Below the pieces are notes generated by a model. It saw only the letters and a program-made list of their open reading frames with translations. It was not told where the DNA came from and searched no databases. A stretch of 20,525 bases of DNA. Source: Pseudomonadota bacterium. GTDB lineage: Bacteria; Pseudomonadota; Gammaproteobacteria; Burkholderiales; Thiobacillaceae. The stretch spans positions 1 to 20,525 of the forward strand of contig JAKACL010000009.1 in NCBI GenBank assembly GCA_021821425.1, read 5' to 3'. This document shows, one piece after another, positions 1 to 7,802 of the stretch. Numbering within the stretch: the first letter of the stretch is position 1; every line of letters begins with the position of its first letter. Both the position numbers and the translations under genes were made by a program.

Positions 1-647
1 TTGGTCATGATTGTTCCATCGGGTTTCGAATTATTCCAATACACGTGTTCCGGCCGGTTTTCTGCGTTCCGGCCGGGTTTGCTACGTCAGGAACTCCAGT
101 GATGCGCGCGCTCAGTATCGCGCATTGCGACGAGCATGGCACGTATGAAATAGCACTGTTTGGCATAGGCCCCGCTTCATCCCGGTCGATCGACGATTAG
201 ATGCCGTTGGGATCACGCCGGTCAGGGTGTAGCGCATTTGTGCGCGCTTTATGGCCAGCTGTAGGGGTTTGCTGGTGTCTATCGCTGCGCCTGCTCTGGC
301 AGCTTGTTCGTGGGTTTGAGCAAAAGCATAAAGACGATCCGCGCCAGAATGCCTCACCCGAATTGAATGGAATTGCCTCATCGTTTTGACCTGATTAATT
401 GTACAGACGGGCCTCGCAAGCTGTTTCGGCCATTCGCGAATATCTATATGTTTTTAATGATTGTTTATGATGGAAAGATACATTCTTGTCCGCTTGCCCG
501 CCGTTGCGCGGGCAAGGGCAAGCATACCGAGAACCGGTAGTGTGACATTTTCGCCGCAGGGACAGAGCCAAGCAAACCGAGAGACATCGTGGTTCGTGGT
601 GCTGTGCGCGGCATCCGGGAGCCGCCATGCTATCCTGAGGGCCATTT
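1..647. other. Leading stretch with no supportable gene
   Basis: No reading frame here has a convincing start signal, recognisable motif or family resemblance. The longest frames are an 89-codon leftward frame (112-381) and short rightward frames. Two near-identical copies of GTTCCGGCCGG lie at about 48-58 and 67-77, and a 9-bp hairpin lies at 493-516. The tract from about 380 to 480 is more AT-rich than its surroundings and could carry the promoter of the downstream kinase operon, but I see no clear -35/-10 pair. Confidence 0.5.
493..516. repeat. Short perfect hairpin (9-bp stem)
   Basis: CTTGCCCGC at 493-501 is exactly complementary to GCGGGCAAG at 508-516, leaving a 6-base loop. A further GGGCAAGC copy follows directly and gives an alternative pairing. 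No T-run follows on either strand, so an intrinsic terminator is unlikely. It lies about 145 bases before the start of the gene at 661. Confidence 0.4.
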
Positions 648-660
648 CGGAGGCGATGGC

Positions 661-885
661 GTGATCAAGATTCTGGTGCTGCTGGTGATCGGGTTTGTGG
701 TGTGGGGCATTGTCCGCGCCTATCAGCGTTCGCTAGCCAAACCGCCTTCGTCCGCAAAGGCCCCGATCGTCGAGGACATGGTGAAATGCGCGCATTGCGG
801 GGTGAACCTGCCGCGCAGCGAGGCCATCTACTCCGGCGGCGAATTGTTCTGCACACCCGAACACAAGCAACTCGGCAAAAAATGA
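661..885 (+). CDS. Small membrane-anchored PP0621-like protein with a cysteine motif
   Basis: This 74-residue protein has one hydrophobic N-terminal helix (about residues 2-17) followed by a short soluble tail. The tail carries a CAHC pair and a later cysteine near the C-terminus (FCTPEH), a layout that could bind a metal such as zinc. I chose the GTG at 661 because CGGAGG (648-653) sits seven bases upstream and the hydrophobic segment then begins at once. An in-frame ATG at 589 would add 24 unlikely residues. The stop codon overlaps the next gene's ATG (ATGA), so translation is probably coupled to the histidine kinase. Similar small proteins precede PilS-type kinases in other betaproteobacteria (recalled, not searched). 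Its function is unknown. A membrane accessory of the kinase is possible but is inference. Confidence 0.75.
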   Translation: MIKILVLLVIGFVVWGIVRAYQRSLAKPPSSAKAPIVEDMVKCAHCGVNLPRSEAIYSGGELFCTPEHKQLGKK

Positions 886-2462
886 GCACGGCGGCAACGC
901 CTATCCCGCGTCCTGCCACACACGGTTATTTCGCGTCGCACTGGCGCAGTCTCGACTATTTCAACCTGTACCGCCTGACGCTGACGCTGGCCCTGGTGTT
1001 TACGGGCCTGCTGTTTGGCGATTCCGACCTGTTTCGCCCCGACGCCGCCCCCCGCTACCAGGGTTTCGCCTACGCCTACCTGGTGACCACGGCCCTGTTC
1101 GTGCTGGGCATCCGCGCGCGCTGGCCGGATTTCCAGGTCCAGCTCACCGCGCACATCATCGCGGATATCCTGTTCGTCGTGCTGCTGATGGGCACCAGCG
1201 AACGCTTGGCCAATGGCCTTGGCCTGCTGCTGGTGATTTCGATCGCGTCGGGCGGGCTGATCGGCAGCGGCCGGCTCAGCCTGCTGTACGCGGCCATGGC
1301 TTCGATTGCGGTGCTGCTGCAGCACGGCTTCAGCATTCTCAACGCCAGCCAGCGTACCGACAGCTTTTTCCAGGTGGGCATCCTGTGCCTGGGCTATTTC
1401 GCCATCGGCTGGTCAGCGCATGCGCTGACCCAGCGCGCGCTGCACTCGGAAAAGCTGGCGCAGCGCCAGGCGGATGAACTGGCGCTGCTCAACCGCATCA
1501 ATGCGCTGGCCATCGAGAATTCGCCCGACGGCCTGCTGGCCGTGCGCGGCGACGGCGTGGTGCGCCACGCCAGTCCGCGCGCATTGACGCTGCTCGGCGC
1601 CACCGGGGTGATCCTGCCCGGCATCACCCGCCTCGAGGCGCTGTCGCCCGAACTGGCACGGCTGTCGCGGCAAATCGGCCCCGGCGCCACACCCACGCTC
1701 AACACGGCGGCCGCGCGCCTGCGGGTGCGCTGCATTCCGCTGACCACAGCCGATAACAGCCGGGTGCTGGTGCTGGAAGATCAAAGCCAGGCCGAGCAGG
1801 TCGCGCAGCGACTGAAGCTGGCCGCACTGGGACGCCTGACTGCCAATATCGCGCATGAAATCCGCAACCCGCTGTCGGCGATCAGCCATGCCGCGCAACT
1901 GCTGCGCGAGGAAACACACGACCCTGCTCTGACCAAGCTGACCGGCATCATCGAGAACAACGCGAACAGGCTCGACCGCCTGGTGGAAGAAGTGCTGACG
2001 CTCAACCGGCGGGACCGCCTCAATCCAGTCAGCTTCGATACGACCCTGCTTGCTGCCCTGATCGACGAACTGCGCCAGACTGAAGAAATCCCGGCTGAAG
2101 CCGTCATAGTCCTCATGCCCGACACCCTGCATTTCCAGTTCGATCCCGACCATCTGCGCCAGATCCTGTGGAACCTGATGCGCAACGCCTGGCGTTACAG
2201 CCGCAAACAGGCCGGCAGCCTGCATATCCGCGCACAGGTCACGGGCGGCAGCGTGCAGATCGAGATCGAGGACGACGGTCCCGGCGTCGCAGCCGAATTC
2301 GAAAGCAAGCTGTTCGAACCCTTCAGCACCACCGATGCGCAGGGCACCGGCCTTGGGCTGTTTCTGGCACGCGAACTGGCCGAGGCCAATCATGCGAGCC
2401 TGACCCACCTCCCCGCACCGGGCGGCGCCTGCTTCCGCCTGAGCCTGCGGGGCAGCGAGTGA
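882..2462 (+). CDS. pilS: PilS-like membrane sensor histidine kinase
   Basis: This 526-residue sensor kinase of a two-component system would autophosphorylate on histidine and pass the phosphate to the regulator encoded next. Residues 25-185 hold about six hydrophobic segments, as in PilS. A PAS-like region spans about 200-300. The dimerisation/phosphoacceptor helix has the H-box AHEIRNPLS with His325. The ATPase domain shows an N-box (NLMRNAWRYS, about 431-440), a G1 box DDGPG (about 464-468) and a G2 box GTGLGLF (about 488-494). The ATG at 882 overlaps the preceding stop. The next start lies just after or over this stop, so the kinase and regulator form an operon. In the PilS family the target is sigma-54-dependent type IV pilin transcription. 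No pil structural gene is visible here, so the pilus role is inferred from family resemblance. Confidence 0.88.
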   Translation: MSTAATPIPRPATHGYFASHWRSLDYFNLYRLTLTLALVFTGLLFGDSDLFRPDAAPRYQGFAYAYLVTTALFVLGIRARWPDFQVQLTAHIIADILFVVLLMGTSERLANGLGLLLVISIASGGLIGSGRLSLLYAAMASIAVLLQHGFSILNASQRTDSFFQVGILCLGYFAIGWSAHALTQRALHSEKLAQRQADELALLNRINALAIENSPDGLLAVRGDGVVRHASPRALTLLGATGVILPGITRLEALSPELARLSRQIGPGATPTLNTAAARLRVRCIPLTTADNSRVLVLEDQSQAEQVAQRLKLAALGRLTANIAHEIRNPLSAISHAAQLLREETHDPALTKLTGIIENNANRLDRLVEEVLTLNRRDRLNPVSFDTTLLAALIDELRQTEEIPAEAVIVLMPDTLHFQFDPDHLRQILWNLMRNAWRYSRKQAGSLHIRAQVTGGSVQIEIEDDGPGVAAEFESKLFEPFSTTDAQGTGLGLFLARELAEANHASLTHLPAPGGACFRLSLRGSE

Positions 2463-2464
2463 GC

Positions 2465-3781
2465 ATGGCTGCCGTGCCGCGCATTCTGCTGGTGGACGAC
2501 GAGCCCGACCTGCTCGACCTGATGGAGCTCACGCTGGCTAAAATGGGTCTGGAAACCGATCGCGCCGCCAGCGTGGCGGACGCGCAGCTGCGGCTCGCCC
2601 AAACCCGTTACGACCTGTGCCTCACCGATATGCGGCTGGGGGACGGCGAAGGGCTGGACGTGATTGCCACCGCCAGTGCACTGGCCGTGCCGGTGCCGGT
2701 CGCGGTCATCACCGCCTACGGCAATGCCGGCAACGCGGTGGCCGCGCTGAAAGCAGGCGCATTCGATTATCTGTCCAAGCCGGTGGCGCTCGATCAGCTG
2801 CGCGCTTTGGTCAAATCCGCGCTGAAAATTCCCGAGGCCGCGCAGGTCCATTCGCCTTCGCGCGAGCTGATCGGCCAGTCCGCCGCCATGCAGGACATCC
2901 GCGAACGCATCGCCAAGCTCGCGCGCACCCAGGCGCCGGTGCACATCTCGGGCGAATCGGGCAGCGGCAAGGAACTGGCGGCGCGACTGATCCACCGGCT
3001 GGGCAGCCGGACCGACAAGCCTTTCGTCGCCGTCAACTGCGGCGCGATTCCGGAAACGCTGATGGAAAGCGAATTTTTCGGCTACCGCAAAGGCGCCTTC
3101 ACCGGCGCCGAGGCCGACCGCAACGGATTTTTCCAGGCGGCCGACGGCGGCACCCTGTTCCTCGACGAAGTGGCCGACCTGCCGCTGTCGATGCAGGTCA
3201 AGCTGCTTCGCGTGTTGCAAGAAAAAAAGGTGCGCAAGGTCGGCGCCACCGCCGAGGAATCCGTCGACGTGCGCATCATCAGCGCCACCCACCAGAACCT
3301 CGCCGCACTGGTGGAGGCCGGGCGCTTCCGCCAGGACCTGTACTACCGCCTCAACGTCATCGACCTCGTCATGCCCAGTCTGCGCGACCGCGCCGCAGAC
3401 ATTCCCGAAATGGCGCGCTTTCTGCTCGACAAGCTGGGCGGCGACGACGTCATACTCGAACGCGACGCCGAAAAGGCACTCTGCGCCTATGCCTTCCCCG
3501 GCAACGTGCGTGAGCTGGAAAACACGCTGGAGCGCGCACTGGCGCTGTGCGAGAACAAGCGCATCACCTCTGACGAACTCAACCTGGCCCCGCTCCCGAC
3601 GTCGACCAGCGCCACGCCCGGCAGCAAGTACCCGCTGCAGGATTATCTCGATCAGATGGAACGCGCCGCCATCCTCGAAGCGCTGGAACAGACGCGCTAC
3701 AACAAGACCGCCGCGGCGCGCGTGCTGGGCGTCACCTTCCGCAGTCTGCGCTACCGGCTGGAGCGGCTGGGGATCGACTGA
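2465..3781 (+). CDS. pilR: PilR-like sigma-54-dependent response regulator (NtrC family)
   Basis: This 438-residue enhancer-binding regulator has three parts. A receiver domain (about 5-120) contains the acidic pair DDE and phosphoacceptor Asp55 in LTDMRLGD. A sigma-54 AAA+ domain (about 135-360) contains Walker A GESGSGK (163-169), the sigma-54 contact loop GAFTGA (210-215) and Walker B TLFLDE (230-235). A Fis-type helix-turn-helix closes the protein (about 405-438, NKTAAARVLGVTFRSLRYRL). All the catalytic signatures are intact, so it should open sigma-54 promoters after phosphorylation by the upstream kinase. I chose ATG 2465. An in-frame GTG at 2459, overlapping the kinase stop, is an equally possible start and has GGGG at a better distance. 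A terminator follows 29 bases after the stop. Confidence 0.9.
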   Translation: MAAVPRILLVDDEPDLLDLMELTLAKMGLETDRAASVADAQLRLAQTRYDLCLTDMRLGDGEGLDVIATASALAVPVPVAVITAYGNAGNAVAALKAGAFDYLSKPVALDQLRALVKSALKIPEAAQVHSPSRELIGQSAAMQDIRERIAKLARTQAPVHISGESGSGKELAARLIHRLGSRTDKPFVAVNCGAIPETLMESEFFGYRKGAFTGAEADRNGFFQAADGGTLFLDEVADLPLSMQVKLLRVLQEKKVRKVGATAEESVDVRIISATHQNLAALVEAGRFRQDLYYRLNVIDLVMPSLRDRAADIPEMARFLLDKLGGDDVILERDAEKALCAYAFPGNVRELENTLERALALCENKRITSDELNLAPLPTSTSATPGSKYPLQDYLDQMERAAILEALEQTRYNKTAAARVLGVTFRSLRYRLERLGID

Positions 3782-3810
3782 GCCACTACTGCCGGCATCG
3801 CCTCTAAAAT

Positions 3811-3847
3811 AAAAAACCGCACCCGGCATCGGATGCGGCTTTTTTTC
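3811..3847. terminator. Bidirectional intrinsic terminator
   Basis: CCGCA (3817-3821) pairs with TGCGG (3834-3838). The stem is flanked by six A residues on the left and seven T residues on the right, so it can end transcripts from both sides: the kinase/regulator operon rightward and tRNA-Thr leftward. The stem is short, which keeps confidence moderate. Confidence 0.7.
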
Positions 3848-3856
3848 GTGCGTGTG

Positions 3857-3931
3857 TGGTGCCGCTTGTCGGATTCGAACTGACGACCTACCGCTTACAA
3901 GGCGGTTGCTCTACCCCTGAGCTAAAGCGGC
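3857..3931 (-). tRNA. tRNA-Thr (anticodon TGT)
   Basis: The reverse strand folds into a full cloverleaf. The acceptor stem is GCCGCTT/AAGCGGC with seven pairs, the D arm is GCTC/GAGC, and the anticodon arm is ACCGC-CTTGTAA-GCGGT, placing TGT at positions 34-36. The T arm is GTCAG-TTCGAAT-CCGAC with one A-C mismatch, which I recall also in the E. coli TGT threonine tRNA. CCA is encoded at the 3' end. It lies 37 bases downstream of sspB on the same strand and may share its transcript; the bidirectional terminator follows. Confidence 0.96.
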
Positions 3932-3968
3932 GAAGCGCGACATTATAGCGATGCCGTGCAGCAGTGGA

Positions 3969-4373
3969 TTACTTGACGACCTTGAGCGAAGGCTTGCCCT
4001 TGGCCGGTGCGGGCGCCTCGCCCGATGCAGGCGGCGGCGTCGGTTCGGGCGACCCGGGCGCGTCGACCGGTTCGAAATGCAGACCCTGTCCGTTTTCGCG
4101 CGCGAAGATCGCGGCGACGCGATCCACCGGAACCGAAATCTCGTGCGAGACGCCGCCGAAGCGTGCGGAAAACTGGATCCAGTCGTTGTCCAGCATCAGG
4201 TTGCGCGTTGCGCCAGCGCTGATGTTGAACACGATCTTGCCATCCTTGACGAAGCCGGCCGGCACGCGCGTGCGGCCATCGACGGCAACCAGCAGTTGCG
4301 GCGTGTAACCCGAATCCGTGCACCACTCGTACAGCGCACGGATCAGGTAGGGCTTGGATGAAATTTCTGCCAC
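3969..4373 (-). CDS. sspB: ClpXP protease specificity-enhancing factor SspB
   Basis: SspB is an adaptor that binds ssrA-tagged and other substrates and delivers them to ClpXP in the cytosol. The 134-residue protein begins with the typical SSKPYLIRALYEWC helix and continues through the substrate-binding fold (LVAVDGRTRVP, NISAGATRNL, ARFGGVSHEISVP). A proline/alanine-rich flexible linker of about 25 residues leads to a C-terminal PSLKVVK, matching the family's ClpX-binding tail. I chose the GTG at 4373 because homology starts there and it lies 26 bases after the sspA stop. An ATG upstream would extend far into sspA. No strong ribosome binding site is visible. The sspA-sspB order is the usual one in beta- and gammaproteobacteria. 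Confidence 0.92.
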   Translation of the reverse strand: MAEISSKPYLIRALYEWCTDSGYTPQLLVAVDGRTRVPAGFVKDGKIVFNISAGATRNLMLDNDWIQFSARFGGVSHEISVPVDRVAAIFARENGQGLHFEPVDAPGSPEPTPPPASGEAPAPAKGKPSLKVVK

Positions 4374-4399
4374 AGCGCTGCGCTGGTTCTCTATGCCGC

Positions 4400-4999
4400 T
4401 TACTTGCGCAGCGCTTTTTCGGTGGGGGTCAGCGCGTTGATGAAAGCGGGACGGCTGAACAGGCGCTCGCGATACTTGAGCACCGGGGCGGCCACCTTCG
4501 GCAGTTCGATGCTGTAGTGCTCGAGACGCCACAAGAGCGGTGCGATCGCCACGTCGAGCATGGAGAACTCGTCGTTCATCAGGTACTTCTGCTTGGTGAG
4601 GATGGGCGTGAGCTGCGACAGGCTGTCGCGGATTTCCAGGCGCGCCTTGTCCGAACCCTTGCCGAGGCTGTGCTCGAGCGTGTTGACGTGGGTGAACAGG
4701 TCGTGCTCGAAGTTGAACAGCACCAGCCGCGCGCGGGCACGCATGACGGGATCCGGCGGCATCAGCTGCGGATGCGGGAAGCGCTCGTCGATGTATTCGT
4801 TGATGATGTTGGACTCGGTCAGAACCAGGTCGCGCTCGACCAGCACCGGCATCTTGCCGTTGGGGCTGATGCTGGCGATTTCTTCCGGCTTGTTGTGCAT
4901 GTCTACATCGATGACTTCAAAATCCATGTCCTTTTCGAACAGGACAATGCGGCAGCGGTGGCTGTACGGACAGGTACTGCCGGAATACAGGGTCATCAT
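4400..4999 (-). CDS. sspA: Stringent starvation protein A (GST-fold transcription factor)
   Basis: SspA binds RNA polymerase and helps cells survive starvation and acid stress. It has a glutathione S-transferase fold but normally no transferase activity. The 199-residue protein has a thioredoxin-like N-terminal domain (TLYSGSTCPYSHRCRIVL, then GKMPVLVERDLVLTESNII) and an all-helical C-terminal domain. GGGAG lies seven bases before the first of two adjacent ATG codons, supporting the start at 4999. sspB follows at once. A very strong terminator at 5034-5072 separates it from the bc1 operon upstream, so sspA probably has its own promoter in the roughly 40 bases between, although I cannot point to one with confidence. 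Confidence 0.94.
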   Translation of the reverse strand: MMTLYSGSTCPYSHRCRIVLFEKDMDFEVIDVDMHNKPEEIASISPNGKMPVLVERDLVLTESNIINEYIDERFPHPQLMPPDPVMRARARLVLFNFEHDLFTHVNTLEHSLGKGSDKARLEIRDSLSQLTPILTKQKYLMNDEFSMLDVAIAPLLWRLEHYSIELPKVAAPVLKYRERLFSRPAFINALTPTEKALRK

Positions 5000-5033
5000 G
5001 GCGGGGCTCCCTAAGGTGTTGCGGTGTTAATGC

Positions 5034-5072
5034 TTAAAACGCCAACAGCCGGACACAGTCCGGCTGTTGGCG
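5034..5072 (-). terminator. Strong intrinsic terminator of the bc1 operon
   Basis: A perfect 15-bp stem (5040-5054 with 5058-5072) closes a three-base loop. On the leftward strand it is followed at once by TTTT. It lies 17 bases beyond the petC stop, in the position to end the petABC transcript before sspA. Confidence 0.92.
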
Positions 5073-5089
5073 AACGGCAGTGGGCGGGC

Positions 5090-5815
5090 TCAGTGAATGT
5101 CTTTCCAGAATTCTTTCTTCAGGTAGTAGGCCACCACGAAGAATACGGCCAGGAACAGCAGCACAATCACGCCAAGCTGCTTGCGCTGGTTCTGGGCGGG
5201 CTCGCCCATCCATTGCAGGTAGTTGACCAGGTCGCCGACCATGGCGTCGTATTCGGCCAGGCTGACGCTGCCGGGCTTGGCCAGCACAAGGCGCTCGACG
5301 ACTTCATGCTCACCATCCTTTTTATAGACCGGCACCATCTCGCCCTGCAGACTCCACATCACGTGCGGCATGCCCACCTTGTCGAACACGGTGTTGTTCC
5401 ATCCGGTGGCACGGGTGTCGTCGCGATAGAAGCTGCGCAGGTAAGTGTAGAGCCAGTCGGCACCGCGCGAACGGGCAATCACGCTGAGGTCGGGCGGCGT
5501 GGCGCCGAACCAGGCCTTGCCGTCGGCGTGGCGCATAGCCACGTGCATGGGCTCACCAGGCTTCTCGGACGTGAACAGCAGGTTGTCCTTGATCTGCTCT
5601 TCGGTCAGTCCCAGATCCTGCAGCCGCGAGTAGCGCATCATGCTGGCGCTGTGGCAGTTGAGGCAATAGTTGACGAACATGCGGGCGCCGCGCTGCAGGG
5701 AATCCTGGTCCGAAAGGTTGATCGGCGCCTTGTCCAGGTGAACCGTGGCGCCGGCCCCAAAGGCCACGACGGGAGCTGCCGCCAGCAGGAAAAGAAAATT
5801 CTTCAAGCGTTTCAT
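5090..5815 (-). CDS. petC: Cytochrome c1 subunit of the bc1 complex
   Basis: This 241-residue periplasmic haem protein takes electrons from the Rieske centre and passes them to soluble cytochrome c. It has a cleavable signal peptide (about 1-21, ending near AFGAGA). The haem-binding motif CLNCH gives Cys51, Cys54 and His55. The likely axial methionine is Met149 in GMPHVMW. One C-terminal membrane anchor spans about 213-231 and is followed by a lysine-rich end. Its ATG abuts the petB stop with no gap, so the two are translationally coupled. It is the last gene of petABC and the 15-bp terminator follows. Confidence 0.95.
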   Translation of the reverse strand: MKRLKNFLFLLAAAPVVAFGAGATVHLDKAPINLSDQDSLQRGARMFVNYCLNCHSASMMRYSRLQDLGLTEEQIKDNLLFTSEKPGEPMHVAMRHADGKAWFGATPPDLSVIARSRGADWLYTYLRSFYRDDTRATGWNNTVFDKVGMPHVMWSLQGEMVPVYKKDGEHEVVERLVLAKPGSVSLAEYDAMVGDLVNYLQWMGEPAQNQRKQLGVIVLLFLAVFFVVAYYLKKEFWKDIH

Positions 5816-7051
5816 TTAGCCAGTCACCCTTTCCGGTTCCGGTTTGGTTTTGTCAATCGAGGTATACCAGGGCATCAACAGGAAAAACAGGAAGTAGATG
5901 ACCGAGAAGACCTGGGCAAAGATCGTCGCCACGGGTGTGGACGGCAAGAGCCCCAGGTAGCCGAGACCGATGAAGGACACGATGAACAGGGCCAGCGCAA
6001 TCTTGTAGATCGGGCCGCGGTAGCGGATCGACTTGACCTTGCTGCGATCCAGCCAGGGCAGGAAGAACAGGAACACGATCGACAGGCCCATCGCTACCAC
6101 GCCGGGGAACTGCGAGCCGAACAGCGGCGGCACCGCACGCAGGATCGCGTAGAACGGCGTGAAGTACCATAGCGGTGCGATATGTTCGGGCGTCTTCAGC
6201 GGGTCGGCCGGAACGAAGTTGGCCGCCTCGAGGAAGTAGCCGCCCATTTCCGGCGCGAAGAACACAATCGCCGAGAACACCATCAGGAAGACGATGACGC
6301 CGACGATATCCTTCACCGTGTAATACGGATGGAAGGGAATGCCGTCGAGCGGGATACCGGTCTTGGGATCCTTTTTCTTCTTGATCTCGACGCCGTCGGG
6401 GTTGTTGGAGCCGACTTCGTGCAGCGCCACCAGGTGCACCGCAACCAGCGCGATCAGCACCAGCGGCAAGGCAATCACGTGGAACGCGAAGAAGCGGTTC
6501 AGCGTAGCGTCCGAGATCACGTAGTCGCCGCGAATCCAGATTGACAGGTCTTCACCGATGAAGGGCACGGCGGCAAACAGGTTGACGATCACCTGGGCGC
6601 CCCAGAACGACATCTGGCCCCACGGCAACAGGTAGCCCAGGAAGGCTTCGGCCATCAGCGCCAGATAGATCAGCACCCCGAAAATCCAGATCAGCTCGCG
6701 CGGCTTGCGGTAGGAGCCGTACATCAGGCCCCGGAACATGTGCAGATAGACGACGACGAAGAACATCGAGGCGCCGGTGGAATGCATGTAGCGGATCAGC
6801 CAGCCCCACTCGACGTCGCGCATGATGTACTCGACCGAGATGAAGGCGAGTGCCGCATCCGGCTTGTAGTTCATGGTCAGGAAGATGCCGGTGACGATCT
6901 GGATCACCAGCACCAGGAGCGCCAGCGACCCGAAGAAGTACCAGAAGTTGAAGTTCTTGGGCGCGTAGTACTCGGACAGGTGCGCCTTGTAGGTGGCGGT
7001 GAGCGGGAATCGGTCGTCGATCCAACCCATCATTTTTTGCAGGGCAGACAT
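5816..7051 (-). CDS. petB: Cytochrome b subunit of the bc1 complex
   Basis: This 411-residue integral membrane subunit carries haems bL and bH and both quinone sites. About eight membrane helices are visible, so it is a full-length protein rather than the split b6/subunit IV form. The haem ligands are His90 and His104, then His191 and His206. The second pair is 15 residues apart, against 14 in the mitochondrial form. The Qo-site motif, usually PEWY, reads PLWY (residues 293-296), so the canonical glutamate is missing while the following YFTPFYAILRAVP is conserved. AAAGGAG lies within the end of petA, and the ATG at 7051 is four bases after the petA stop. Confidence 0.95.
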   Translation of the reverse strand: MSALQKMMGWIDDRFPLTATYKAHLSEYYAPKNFNFWYFFGSLALLVLVIQIVTGIFLTMNYKPDAALAFISVEYIMRDVEWGWLIRYMHSTGASMFFVVVYLHMFRGLMYGSYRKPRELIWIFGVLIYLALMAEAFLGYLLPWGQMSFWGAQVIVNLFAAVPFIGEDLSIWIRGDYVISDATLNRFFAFHVIALPLVLIALVAVHLVALHEVGSNNPDGVEIKKKKDPKTGIPLDGIPFHPYYTVKDIVGVIVFLMVFSAIVFFAPEMGGYFLEAANFVPADPLKTPEHIAPLWYFTPFYAILRAVPPLFGSQFPGVVAMGLSIVFLFFLPWLDRSKVKSIRYRGPIYKIALALFIVSFIGLGYLGLLPSTPVATIFAQVFSVIYFLFFLLMPWYTSIDKTKPEPERVTG

Positions 7052-7055
7052 TTAT

Positions 7056-7661
7056 TTAGGCTCCTTTTGCGTCTACACCGATCAGCAACTTGGCATCGCT
7101 GAGGTATTGATGGGGCGGAATCACCAGATTGGTCGGCGCCGGAACGCCCTTGTACACGCGCGCGGCGAGGTCGAAACGCGAACCGTGGCAGGGGCAGAAG
7201 AACCCGCCCGGCCAGTCGGCGCCGAGATCGGCTGCGCCGACATCCTTGCGGTAGGTGGGCGAACAGCCGAGGTGGGTGCAGATGCCGACGGCCACCAGAA
7301 ATTCCGGCTTGATCGAACGGGTTGCATTCTTGCAGTAGTCGGGCTGTTGCGGCATGTCGCTCTTGGGATCGGCAAGCTGGTCTTCATGCTTGCCCAACAG
7401 CTCGAGCATGTCCGGCGTGCGGTTGACGATCCACACCGGCTTGCCTCGCCATTCAACGGTCAGCAGCATGCCCGGCTCGACCTTGCTGATATCGACTTCC
7501 ACCGGAGCGCCGGCCGCCCTGGCACGTGCACTCGGCATCATGCTCATCACCAGCGGCACGGCCACTCCGGCGACCGCGACCCCGCCCACGGCACTGGTCG
7601 CCGCAATCAGGAATTTACGTTTGCGTGCGTCCACTTTTTGCCCTTCAACTTCCTGGCTCAT
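7056..7661 (-). CDS. petA: Rieske iron-sulfur subunit of the bc1 complex
   Basis: This 201-residue protein moves electrons from ubiquinol at the Qo site to cytochrome c1. The [2Fe-2S] cluster boxes are CTHLGC (128-133) and CPCHGS (156-161). Cys128, His130, Cys156 and His159 should be the ligands, and Cys133 with Cys158 the disulfide. The N-terminus has a basic RKRKFL stretch (13-18) followed by one hydrophobic helix, a degenerate twin-arginine-type anchor as expected for bacterial Rieske proteins. AGG sits six bases before the ATG. It is the first gene of petABC and is divergent from the periplasmic protease gene. Confidence 0.95.
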   Translation of the reverse strand: MSQEVEGQKVDARKRKFLIAATSAVGGVAVAGVAVPLVMSMMPSARARAAGAPVEVDISKVEPGMLLTVEWRGKPVWIVNRTPDMLELLGKHEDQLADPKSDMPQQPDYCKNATRSIKPEFLVAVGICTHLGCSPTYRKDVGAADLGADWPGGFFCPCHGSRFDLAARVYKGVPAPTNLVIPPHQYLSDAKLLIGVDAKGA

Positions 7662-7697
7662 GTTTACCTAACCCGAACGTGTTGCGATAAAACCGGC

Positions 7698-7703
7698 ATT
7701 CTA
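7698..7703 (-). promoter_or_regulatory. Possible -10 element for petABC
   Basis: TAGAAT on the leftward strand differs from the consensus at one position and lies 36 bases before the petA start. No good -35 hexamer is found at the usual distance (TCCGGA at 7721-7726), so this is tentative. Confidence 0.3.
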
Positions 7704-7768
7704 ACCAATTTGCCGCACGCTCCGGAAGCCCGTCATTGCAATAGCGCAGAATACGGGTCGGTCTGGGC

Positions 7769-7774
7769 TATAAT
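7769..7774 (+). promoter_or_regulatory. -10 element for the DegS-like protease gene
   Basis: A perfect TATAAT lies 28 bases before the first possible ATG (7803), placing the transcript start near 7781. No clear -35 element is visible at 16-18 bases. TTGCAA at 7736-7741 is too far upstream. Confidence 0.55.
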
Positions 7775-7802
7775 CCTCGCCTGGCGAAATCACGCCAAGT
7801 CC

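Noticed and set aside
31..37. A TTATTCC copy near the window start, complementary to the GGAATAA -35 element
   Set aside because: Reading leftward, no CGTC lies 15 bases downstream, so it does not match the proposed ECF promoter.
112..381. An 89-codon leftward frame in the opening region
   Set aside because: No ribosome binding site, no recognisable motif and no neighbour context, so it is not supportable as a gene.
2390..3829. A 479-codon leftward frame opposite the response regulator
   Set aside because: It is an antisense shadow in GC-rich DNA; the rightward frame carries intact receiver, AAA+ and helix-turn-helix motifs.
5024..6172. A 382-codon rightward frame opposite petC and petB
   Set aside because: It is antisense to well-identified bc1 genes, and its histidine/valine-rich low-complexity composition is typical of a shadow.
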